Below, piece by piece: positions 41,001-53,600 of a stretch of DNA of 64,000 nt. Each line of letters starts with the position of its first letter. Within the stretch, counting starts at the first letter, position 1. The notes beneath the pieces are model-generated. The model was given only the letters and a program-made list of their open reading frames with translations. It had not been told where the DNA came from and searched no databases. Source of the DNA: Fasciolopsis buskii (Eukaryota; Platyhelminthes; Trematoda; Plagiorchiida; Fasciolidae); assembly GCA_008360955.1 (NCBI GenBank), contig LUCM01002221.1:9946-73945 (forward strand), given 5' to 3'. A program made the translations under genes and the position numbers.

Positions 41001-44000
41001 GGATCATAGGTGCCGGGCTTTCTGCTACCTTAAATCAATCACTTTCGGGCACATCGTAAAGCTTGATCTGCTGACGTCCCATATTTCTGTTCCATGTATA
41101 AGCACATCGTGAACGCACAATTGCAGCAATACTATTGAGATAGTCGTCGTTTTGTACGTTTGTCTAGGAAATGGCATTCTTCGCTCGTAATATTCTTGCA
41201 ACAACAAAGCAACAGAATGGCCAATCTCTTGATCGGTTTGCACAGAAATTGAAGTCACTTACGAGGTTGCGATTTCCGAACCAAAACCACTTAAGAGAAT
41301 CGTGATAGTGCTTTTTGTGATGCCTCTACCATTGACATCCAGCTGAGTTACATCTGGCGACGTCATGCGGAGAATAGCGTTGTAAATTTCCGGGCGACCC
41401 TCGAGCACACTAGATCGTTGGAAATGTCAGAACCGCTGTTTGTCTTATCAGAATGCCTCAACTCCATGACACACTGGCAGGTTGTGTTATCCCGGGCGAA
41501 ATACTCAAAAAAAAAGTTTTCACAACTCCTTGAGTGCTTTTCATCCACCATCCGTCCATCCATATCAGCGATCTCTACTTCTTTTGTCCTGGAATATTTC
41601 TAAATGTTTCTTAGGCCATGAACTCAACTGGATTCTGCGTAGACTTTATTCGGAAGGTTCATTATCCTCACTATCAAGAGATTGTAACCATGTGTTCTCT
41701 TTTCGCGCTGTTGAATTTATGGGTTTTGTGGATTAATTCGGAATAAGTTTCCCTAGTTGCGCATGACCTGTTTTCTTTGGGTATTGTTGGTCGAGGAGTC
41801 AGCGGTTGGAGAAAATTTGTTTGCACATGGGCATTTTTCAGTAGCCTGACATTTCGCTTTGTATTACACATTAGTGTATCGTTAGTACCTCAAGTTCGAG
41901 ATTGCTTTGCGGTTTTTTCCGAAGAGTGGATGTCGCCGTTGTTTTTATGGTTTGTTTTTCATTGAATCTTTTCAATTTTTTTTCTGAAGGATTCGGCTGT
42001 GCAAAGCTGAAATGGCATGTGAATTGCGACGCACGCAACTCCTTACTTTTTCCATGAAACAGTAAGTGGCTTTCAATTGTTTTTCAAGTTGTCGCTCTTG
42101 ACAACTTAACCACCTTGTTTATTTCCGTGTATGTCCGCAGTGTTGCTCAGGGCGTAAAGTATTTCAAGGAGGGTCGCAACAATGAAGCTTTACAATGCTA
42201 CAACTTCGCCATCGAAGTAGAACCTACAAATCCCGATGCGTACGTTGCCAGAGGAGCTCTGTAAGTTCATACTCGATTTTTTGGTTTCCTTGTTTTTTCT
42301 AACATTGCTTCCTTTTCCGCAGATTATTATAACTCTTCCGTGATATTTCCTTTCCTTTCCTACTTCTAGGTTTGTTTATCGTCGGTTTATGAAAGCATGT
42401 TCATAATAAACGTTTGTGACTAATTATTTTGTTGGAGGTGTAATCCCGAGTTGCTTCCGTACGAGTATACTGACCAATCATCCGTAACGGAGCCCGCATT
42501 ACGGTCATCCGGGAGTCTTTTACGAAGCTTTCAGAGCGGCACCCACACCGATCATGCGGCGATTTTTCTTCGGCCGAAATTCTCTCAGTGTTCAGCACTG
42601 TTGATCCTCTGACTTTGCAGAATGGGAGGGGAACCCGCAACCATGAGTCTGAAATTTCGGGTGCCACAGAACCACGTAAAGTCCTACTAGATCAAGTGTG
42701 ATAGCGAGCCGGGCGACAGCGAGGTGCCACCTACCATCTACCGGCGAATCTGAGATTCGAACTTCTGAACCTCTCGCTGACGGACGCTCAATCCACTTGG
42801 TCGCCTTCGGATGGTCATAACAAATCTAGACTCTATCGGCTAAGCTATTATCGTTGTAGTTCAATCAGATGGTCTTATCCTTCTTTTTGGTGTACGGAGT
42901 ATAAGTAACATTTTCCGATTTCCTAAAAAACTTCGAAATTTCGACTAATAGTGAAACATTTGCCACTTGAACGCCAAACTCAGCTATCAGGACCCCACCA
43001 AAACACCTAGCGAGTCCAAAAGAATGAAAAAACGAAAAAAGAATCGCCTTGAAAGTCTTTGTCATTTTATGGACGTCGCAAACTTTTTCGCATTCTCTTT
43101 GGGCTCGAAATCGTTTTTATACGGTTTTTATCGCTTGTTGATATTGACTTGAAGTGTTCGGTCTATCTTTGAAATTTTTATTCGTATCTCGGTAAGGGAT
43201 AGTCACTGCCGTTGTGCGTTTCCTCCCACCGTTTTCAGAAACAGTTGCACTTTTTCAAGGGTTACGTGTTCGCTTGAGCTGGACAAACTTCTCTTTCCGT
43301 TAAACAATGTGGCACCAAACCGACTTGATCCTTGGTTTCGGGTGTCCCTTAGATTTTATCTCGTTAGGCCTCCTAATTTTGATATACCCGACGTTCCCGT
43401 TTGTTTTTTTTTCTCGTCAGATATCTATGCAATGCAGGAATGTAAGCTTTCTAATCAACGTTGGTCTTTTTAGCACAGCGAAATCGGGTAAATCCGTCAA
43501 TTTAAACACCTATGTTTTAACATCTTGTTTATCGTGGTCGCTAGCTCTAAGGCCTTCAGTCGGTTGTCTTGACTCTAGTCCACTCTCAGTCCGCTCAGTC
43601 AAGCGAGAATGATCAAATGGCCTCTGGCCTCTCAACGCGACAATTTTCCGTTTACTTGTCATGATCACACGTCTTATATAGGCTTACACAGGATAGAACT
43701 CATTAACCGATTTCCCCCCGCGTAACAGGTTCATTGGCTGTTCTTTGGTCTTAGTGAATGCCACCCAGGTCCTCCTGTCAGCGCGACACAAGTGAGACCA
43801 TTTTCAGTCAGTCTAGAGTGCCTGGCTGACTCCATCCTTTACCTCGTAATTGCTGTCGGTGCGATCCCAAGGCCGCAAGTTGTTCAACTGACGTCACAGA
43901 AGTGTGTGAGTCAGTTCTTTTCTTCAGTTTACAGTCGGGCTTCACCTCTGTATGACTCATGTCCCATCAAAGCAAAGTGCCGTTGTATTCCTAAGATCTG

Positions 44001-47000
44001 CACGTAACTTACCTTAACAACGTGCACAGTTCTCCAGACAAAATTACGGGATAGTGCCACCGATCTCAGTGACTACTGTAACGAGTCGAATTATTTGTCT
44101 AGGAATCGCGTTCTCCAATGAAGAATGAAACGTTTGTGCTTCTATTTTCGGTCACCGAGGTAATATCGTCTCACTACTACTGTCCTCATTAGCCTCAGAT
44201 GGAAAGTCGACTTGTGTTACGAAGTACTTTCGATCCAACAGTGGTACAACAGTGATAACCTGCGATTCGTTTATCATTTCCGCTAGCATACGAAAATCAC
44301 AGATTACCACGTGCAGTTCGTTCACCGGAAAGAGTGGACTCACACGGGGTGCGGTGGGGAATGCCGCAGTAGCCAACTCACGGAACAGTCTGACTGTACA
44401 ACACACCTTTTAGTTTAATCATTCTGATTCGATGGAAAATGACAGCACAATCGCCACTGTTCGCGATTCACTGCCACATCCTTTAGTGTTTTCAGCCAGC
44501 TACTTGACGGGTATTTCGCACCCCAATCACGAAGACATGCGACACCTACCTTACCTAAGTTCGCTGTGAATTTTCTCGTTCCACGTTGCCACGTCATCTG
44601 TTTATCTCCATATGGCTTCTTCCACTGCGTGGAAGGAACGCGAAATAGGGCATGATATGGTGGACGAATGTTCGTCATACGCAACACGTGACCCAACCGA
44701 AGTAGTTTACTAAGTTTCATACGCCGAGATAAGGTATTCTGAGAACTGGCATCTAGTACAAGATTCCTGATCTCCACATTATTCACCCGGTCACTCCATC
44801 CAGTCCTGGTGGTACTACGTAGATATCGGTGATCAAAAACCCCTAACGGACGAACATCTTCCACAAGCATACTCCACGTCTCGCAACCGTGCAACAGAAC
44901 GGAACGGGCTGCGGCACAGTGCACACGACCTTTCAACTTCAGTAGAATATTAGGCCGACGCTATAAGTGCTTCAATCCAGCGTAGTTCACTCGACCCTTC
45001 GATGTACGCGTTGCAAAACTGGTTTATTGAGCGCAATTAAGATACCCGTAGAAATGCGTCACACATTTTATGTACAGGTGTCTGTATACAACCTTTATGC
45101 AGTGATGGGGAATTTCAGTAATATATCTGCATAGTACCGATTTTGCCCGCGGTTTTTGTCATATCCCGGTCGGTTTTGTATGGCGATTAATCCTACTTTG
45201 GTAAATATAAAATAGGGACCGTTTTATATCCATTACCTGCCCAGTAGTTGTTTGTCATCAACTATTCTGTGTTACAACTTTTCTCTCGTAGATATGCATC
45301 AGTTGGAACATACACTAAAGCCGTGGATAATCTGGAGAAGAGTTTAGAACTCCAAGCAAATCATGCTAATGCCAAAAATTACCTCGGTCAAACACTAGTT
45401 GCTTATGCTGGAGAGTAAGTTATCTCTATCTTGTAATTTTCGTGATTGCTGATCACTTATGGCATATGGAAACCCTAATTAAGAGTCCTCCTTTTTGGCT
45501 TTCAGAATTAGCCGTAAGGACCCGGGGAAGGCAAGCCAGCTGCTGCAACGCGCCATCAAGCTCGATCCAGACAATATTGAGGCACAGGAAGCACTTCGGG
45601 AGTTGCCATCGGGTATTCCGGAAAGCGGCCTAGTAAGTGACTCTTTTCATGCAGCAGTATCGCCAAACTCAATATTCAAATACGAGTAGGCACCGTGGAA
45701 CTTCATTCTTTGGTAGTAATGAACAACAAAGTGCATCTATCGTTTCCGAACTAAGACGGAAACGTGACTAAAATGTTCCACTTATTCGTTTATCCGAAAT
45801 TCGCATTTTAGTCCGAGAGCGATGGATCTGCACTACCGATGAATCTTAACTAAGATAAAATAGCTCCACGGTGCTTCAGTAGCTTTCAGTGAGTAACTCG
45901 AGTTCATCGCTTCAAGGCTAATCATTTCAAGTTCTTCAGTGTTTAAAACATTTACTAATTTTATGCCACTCATCGTGGCGGGTGCCGACTCTCCTCCTGT
46001 TTGATAGATCCTAGTAACATGAAGTATTTTTTCACCACCGTTTGCATTCAAAATTTACGAACGTTGATACTGTTGTGTCGCCGAGTTTGGTTGATCTATG
46101 CACACACTGAAGCACAAGATGCAAGCACTAGCGTCGCACGATAGCACAGGAGCACGCAGCCTGTGGTCTAGCGGGACACAAACACACTGAGGTTGGGGAC
46201 AATTTTTCGGGTTCGAGTCTTCGAGCCCTCTAGTCGCACAACGAACAGAACGGAATTGCTGCTCCCTTGAATGAGCAGCCACGCCGAACAGAAAAATGGC
46301 GCGGAATACGAACAGCTAACCCGGCTCGCTAGCGGAAGAGAGAAGACGAACACAGGGTACTGCCGAGCATTTATTGGTGACCCACCAGTACAAGTCAGAA
46401 TTCAAGTGAGCTCCATCATTTATATGGTTTTGTTGGGTGGTCCTGGTCGATATGTGAAATAGCCAGCCACAGAACGAGTTTTGACGAATCTTTTCGCGAA
46501 CATAAAAATTCTCAACTGCGCAATATTTAAAATAACGTCAATTTAGAAATACCGAGAAAAGGACAAGTTCTTTTAGAAATTAATAACTGAAATCTGGGCT
46601 ACCAAAAACACTAGACTGGTCACCGACCATAACAGATAGATTGGAATAAAGTTTATGTGGATGGTCTCTTATTACACTTGCTCTTGTTTGTTGATGCTTG
46701 GCTGACTGATATCTTCATATGCGATATGCTTGCATACCTCTTATGATTTTTTCGAACCAGTCGTGGTCTCGCTCGCCATCCCCTCGAGCTCCCAGTCGCA
46801 ATGCAGGTGGTCGACGCGAAAAATCACCTGTATCCCCGGTAGAAAATTTACGCGCTTCAGCCCTAACCGACGGTGGCTATTCGACACATGTGGAACGCAG
46901 TCGTGCTGCTTTAGAGCAGCTGGTGGAAGAAGATCGTTCAAAACGAGCTGCCAAAGAAGCTGGTAGACATAATCCGCTAGTTGAACAGAGTCCCGCTTTT

Positions 47001-47556
47001 TATTCGCCAGGTAATCTTATGCCATGTTATCTTGTGGTGTCTTCTATATCAGTTGCAAAGCTGTACTGTTCAACAGTCTGAGTAGTTTTGGAAAAGATTT
47101 TGCATATTATTACAACTAAATTTCGACTTCTTTCTTTACCTGCACGAAGCCAAACATCTTGAATATTTATTCCACATTTCCGCGTGATTTGTATTTCTCA
47201 GACTTCGAATGTAACCTCTGATGTTATTCGCCTAGTCAGTAATCTCAAAGCGGTGCCCAACTGCCGAGGATTGTGTTCTATTCCAGTGAGGAGCCCGTAA
47301 CGTAATTGTTTTTTTTCCACTCCTCTAGGACGTTCTCATGACAGAAGGCGCCATGATCACTCACGTGATGATGTAAGCTATCTTTTGCATGTTCATCGCT
47401 TCGCGTTTTGCACGGTTTCCCGTCTATGTTTCGTGCGTTCGTTTTCAAACTTTTGGTTCCTAATGATCCATCTGTTTATCAAGTTGTCTGCTGTCCCTTT
47501 TGGTTTTTCCCGTGTCGGATGAAATTTGGTTGGATGATCTTAGTGATTTTGATACT

Positions 47557-47604
<48 letters not shown>

Positions 47605-50600
47605 TCAGATCTGTGTGCACTCGTGTCGAAACCATAGTGAAAGACGAGAACAATGGACAAAAATAAGTGACGAAAAAGAAACACGTAATTCACTGCATAT
47701 AGTACGTCTTCCATTCTCCACCACTTCATTGGCAATCCATGGGAACCCATGGCTGCTCTGTTGACTTGCTACTACTACTTCTTTTACCCAAACTGAAGCG
47801 GAGAGTTCACTCAAGGAATCCTATCCTCAAACCTTAATCAAATGACCTGACTCACAAGGTAGTGGTACAATCTTAGGATCACGTAGCCCATTGGTAATAA
47901 GCGGCTGATTGCTCAGTTCATGCGTACTTCGGATGGATGCCCAGCATACAAAGCTGTCACAGACGCCGTTGCAGAAACAGCCGTATGTTTCGGATAGAGT
48001 CCGTGGTTGGTTTGGAATCGCTTTGGAGAACTCCCCTAGATTGAATGCCAAAGACCCGTGAGTCTGATAACAGGCCCCGATCATTCGCCTTCGACCTGAC
48101 ATTTTAGTGAGAACCTTGCCACGAGAAGACCAATGGGTGGAGTTTCTTCAGCAGACGCTATCTATGACTCATGGTCATTTTGGAACATTTTGAGAGGCAT
48201 TCTGCGCGACTAGCCTGAGATACCCCTACTCGATCTTGTCGAGGCATCTAGAGGTGTATATATATTAGCTGCTCGTCTGTAATCCTTTTGGAATATTTTC
48301 TTTTTTACGCAGACAAAATCGTTTGTGGTCTTGGCTTTCATTGGTGTACCGCCCAGTTGTAACTGTTCATTTTCTGTGCTTATCGAAATCGAATCTATAA
48401 AACCACTTCAATTGCCTCACTTGAGCTTTGATGTTCTGGTTATCATTTAACTTCCATGTTTCCGCGTGCAGGTAAAGCTTTATGATAGATATTTCTTTTC
48501 AAAAAAGACTTGACGAGAGTACGCTGCAGTTTAATCGGGGCTCTCGCACCTGCCGTTCTTCACTGGAGTCTTTGTTATCTGTTCATTCTTGAGATCTCAT
48601 CGGAAATGGCTTGAAATTATGGTTACTCGTACCTTTTCGATAATCCCTACAGTGTCAAATAACGGATGGTTAAATACCAAAAGGTCGACATCGATATAAC
48701 TAAATCTTCATATCAGGTGGTTCTGTACGTTCAATTTTCAGTAAGATGAATCAGTCAGGTTGTTGCAAACCTTTACAGTTTTGTCCACCTGGCGACCATT
48801 CGGAATCACACAATTACACAATTGCCTATGGTCTACACGAATAAAAACAACTTCGAAACAGTGCGCCGAGATCCAACGCAAGTCACGGGTCTAAGCGCCT
48901 TGTGTTACTCGCTAACCCGTTTTCTTTCAGAAATTTTTTTCATGGAGTATCATTATCGACGGAAAGAACAGCGTTTATGAATGTCGTTCTTAGAATGACG
49001 GTGATGAGAATCATTTGTTTGCCAGCAATGATTGTTGAAACGGGATTTTCATCCCAAACTCGATATTGATGTGGTCCCAGTTTCGAGCATCAACAATTCA
49101 CGACAAATGTTTCATTATCAAGCTGATTGTTCACAGAGGCCCGTCGAGGCTTTGTATATTGGGAAAATCGTGCTTTTATTATTGTCCAGATAAAATCGGG
49201 TCCCCTGTTGGCTAAAGGCACTATGGAGCGCGGCGATTTATCGAAAATTGTTATCACACGAAATCGAGTAAGTTTTCGAATGCCCGTATTTTTCACGTTT
49301 CGTTCTTTTGTTTTTCTGAGCTCTGTTGGGATCGATTATCAGTTTTGCTTCAATAGGACATTTTTTCAAATGAATAAATGAATATTGTTTTTTTTCCCCT
49401 GTCCCTAGTGCTGTTAGGATAATCCTAAAAAAACAGGTTAAAGCTATTGCTTTTTCACTTAGTTCAGTCGGGAAGACTTCGAAGAATTTTCTATTGTGGA
49501 GCTGACGTTTCTGTCGTTCTCGAATGCAGAAGCCATAGTTTCGCTATTCATTATGTTCGGCATTTTCAGATTGTTCTCGGTTTTCACGTTCAGAAATGTT
49601 GTTCGTTGCTTCTGTTTTTTTACAGTCTGGGCGAATTATTCGATGCAAAGATGACGAAGCTTTCAGCTCTGACCGTGGGAGGTGCGTGTATTATTTTTTT
49701 TTGCCATCGTACTATTGTCACATCAAGTCATCTGTTTCGCATTAGAAGCTGAATTACTGTGATCTGTTTTTAGTTTACTTTTTCGATTGGGTATGACTCC
49801 CTGACACTGTCTTTGATTTGATAATGGCTTTCTTGAAAGCCACAGGTAGAAATACAAATGCAGATGATCTAAACAGCATTAGTTCAGTTTTAGCAGTCGT
49901 CATATTTGTGCCAATGTGATCTAGTTATTAGCTTACTGCGTCGTTGACTAGCCGATGCTGCGGGATAGCAGCTATAATTAAATAAGGTATTCAGTTTCAG
50001 TACAAAGGAACTACGAGTCGCAGCTTTCCGCCGTAGTGGTCAAGACCAGCTGTCTGCAACCGGATCTCCATGATAACAGCCTCAACCCGGTAGACTGATT
50101 AAAGCTTGAAAACAGCTGTTCGATTCATCGCCCTGGTCCATCTGTTGACCATTGCCAGCTTGGGATAAAAATCCGATCAAGCAGAAAAGTAAGACATTGC
50201 AAACCGGCATGCTTCAACGATTTCTCCAATCCCATCTGTTCGATATATGCTCAGTCATACGGTTGTTGAAAGGTTTATGTAGTCACAACCATTATCATTG
50301 GTGCTACTACTGTTAGTAGTAGCAATGTCTTTATAATTATTATTTGAACTGCCATTTAGGATAGAAATTCAACGTTTCTGAGTAGTAGCTTCAGTCACGT
50401 AATTGGTGACTAGTTCCGACTAGTTTTCCGATAGAAGACGATGATGAAAAGTCAATTCTGCTGTTAAAGCAGTTACAAGATCAGCAGCCCGGTTGATTTC
50501 GCGTTGTGAGGCACGCAACTTAATGAATGTATGAATTCCCATTGTTTACGATTTTTTCCCACGAGGTTTTGTTTACATCGACTTCGCATGTCCGTCTGTT

Positions 50601-53600
50601 TTTTGATTTTCTAACATACTGTTTGTCCACGTTAAACTTGTTTTATTTTGACTTCAGACGGGACGGTAGCTGGAAACGACCTGCTGAAGATGAGAGTAAG
50701 TCCTCTTCGCGTTCACTTTGCTGATTTAAGCGCACTCCATGTGTTTGCACGTGTATTACCGTAGTACATAACCATGCTCTGGACGATTTGTGGTAGATCT
50801 CTCACAATACATCGCTTTTCTATCGAACTTTTGTTATTTTATTTTTCTTATTCCTTCCGATTTTCTGTGCAACTATTGGCAAAGAATTGGAATGTGAACG
50901 GTGACACTGTTTGATTTGCGGTCAGATCCCACCAAGTTCGCTAGGTCTGAGCTTCTGCATACAGATCCAATTCTTAAAGAATCATCATGCCTGGTCTTTT
51001 TGAGGTTTTGTGTTTCCAAAACGGGGTTATATTACAGAAGTTCCGCTGCACCCAAGTGCTAATTGTGCAGTCGGAGAGACCATGGGTATCGGTGGTTCAG
51101 TATACTTATATGTAAAACCTAGTCGTCATAAGCAACATTGGACCACTGTGTAGTCGTACCGGTCGAATAGAGTACTCGTAATTTCCGTATCCTAGGTGAT
51201 GGTTGACCATGATGATGTCTTTCTAATCCAGGGATAAATGCTTCGCTAAATAAAAGCCCAATGTTTTGTACGAGGTGCAAATTTCACCAGCCTTCCGACC
51301 ATTGGCTACATATCCAAGTTAATCGAGCATCTGTAAAAATACTAACGGGAAGATTGAGACCAATATCGAAACCAACTGTTCGGGCCTCGAGAATTGTTCT
51401 TCACGTTTTCCAGCTTGGTGACAAATCTCGACTGTAGACATAAATACTCGAAGTTGTTATTCCCGGGCTGCTCTCCCAAATTTGATTGTGCCTATTAAAC
51501 AACGATTTCTTTTTGGTAACCCCCGTCTGTTGGGTTCAGCGTTTCCAGGTGGTATGGAGATAAGATGTGTTACTGCCGTGCGCTCTTTTCTCATTCCACT
51601 GAGGGGACCTGAGATCTGCACAGAATAAATTGCTTATTTTTTTTCCGAGCTTTTGAGAACCGGTCAATTTTGCACGCGATTCAGTATCGTTCCTAATGGC
51701 GAGTATATAAGTAAAGCATGTGTTTCAATCCCTAAGACAACTTCATATTTTCTGTTTTAAATTGCGTACGTGATATGGTTTTGACCAGATAACAAAAGGT
51801 TGCGTTGCTCAGTTTGTATCACGGTATCCCATCTCATCAGATATATTATACGAGGCTGCGTACAGACGACCAAGCCTGCCGATGCCTAAACTTTGCGACT
51901 GTTTTGCCTCTAACTTACGAACTTGGACCGGTAAGAACATGCATCTTAGGATTCACAAACAATCGGCAATTGACACGCTGGACCATAAATTCAAGCTAAT
52001 TAAGAATTTGTTCTGGTTCAGCGGCTACCCACAAACGTTTGACGCAAAACACTGCCACAAGCATGCTAAAAAGCACTCACTGTACTTCCCAAAGTAAGTT
52101 TTTGCGACAGTTCACATTCTTGGGGGCGACATAGTAGAGTTATTCGTAAGCTGCGATCAATCGGTCAACCATACAGAGCCACCGAACCGGTTCTAATTCC
52201 AACATGTAAGAACGTACCCTAGCCCTTGGTCGAACAAGTATTGCCAGTGCACATCAAATTACATCCATATTTATTCGGACACCTTCCCCAGTCAAGCTAA
52301 CTAAATTCTCCGGTCGATATTGACTGATGCGTGCACTCATATCAACCAATCAGAAACAGATCTAACGTCATCAATGAGCCAGCTACCAACATCACAAATC
52401 GCTCGCCGTTTGCTAGGGATAATACACTAGGCCACCCCATTCTTGTGAGGCTGCTGTCTCTTGCCACTTTACGTTTGCTTCAGTTTGCCGAGAGAATAGC
52501 GACCCAGAAATGAAAACCTAATTTGTATAAACGGTTGTTTGTTTTCTTGATGTTACTCAGTGAAGTTTCAGCAGTTTCACCTGATTACTGTAAAAGGGTT
52601 TTACCGTGTAACGTGTATTATGCTTCTGATGAAATTCACTACATTCAGTCGGGATGTAAATTGTGCAGCGCAATTCCGCTATCTTGTTTGTTCAAAATCG
52701 GAGCAACCTATTTCATGGTTTCCGGTTTACATAACAGCCCCGTTCCATACACTTCCCAGGGCATAGATGCTATATTCAATTTTCTGTCGCATGTGAATAT
52801 TTATTTCAGTGATTCAAGACAAGGACAAACGTGGCCGACTAGATCCGGATGAATACCGTGGCACGAGAAGAGTAAGCTTTGTTATCTAACCGTTGTTCTA
52901 ACTTAAAAAGAATTTCGTACTGTGGCTGATTCAGTTTGTACTAATCATATTGTCGTGTTCATATTGCAAATTAAGTCTGGAGGCACCAATCGGTCATGAG
53001 GATTGGAAATGTCACCTGCTGAACTGTACATCAGCGGTCTACGTAGTGCGTGCACATAACTGTTGTTAGTGTAACTTGCAGTGACAGTAGTCCTGGATTA
53101 AACATTGGCTGCCCATCGACACAGGAGCATAAGTATCACAGTATGTCAACGGTAATCGACCAAGAACTGAGTAACTTCTCTGTCTTCTGATCTTTCGATA
53201 GTCCCACTGTGATATTGTCCTTTGATCTTGTGCGACGGTTCTTTGACCCAACCACAGGATGGTTTTGTCGGTTTAAGTTTTGTAACCATCAACCTTGAGC
53301 CAAATTTTACTTCATAGCACCGTCTACTCATAAAACAGTTACCAAGAAGTAATGAAAGATCAATAATCAATAACCAGCTTAAACAAGGCAGAAGCGAAGG
53401 ACGATCCTGCATAGGAGACAGTTACTGACTGTGAGACTGGCTCACGTCGCCTGTTGTCTCCAACTATCGTTTCATGCGATACTGGGCCCCTCGCCAGTAG
53501 TTTAACTATACCTGGACGTGATAGTCCACTGGGTGAAGTTATCATACTCTTTGCCATGCCATCGATTGGCCACTGTAACCCATCCTCCAACCATTGTCTT

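Noticed and set aside
47460..48102. Minus-strand frames with coding-like composition
   Set aside because: One contains the (AT)n run as an Ile-Tyr repeat and the others show no family motif or splice chain.
51882..52097. C2H2-like spacing (CDC and HLRIHK)
   Set aside because: The first pair is Cys-x-Cys rather than Cys-x2-Cys and no linker or second finger follows; TTC14 phases do not accept it as an exon.
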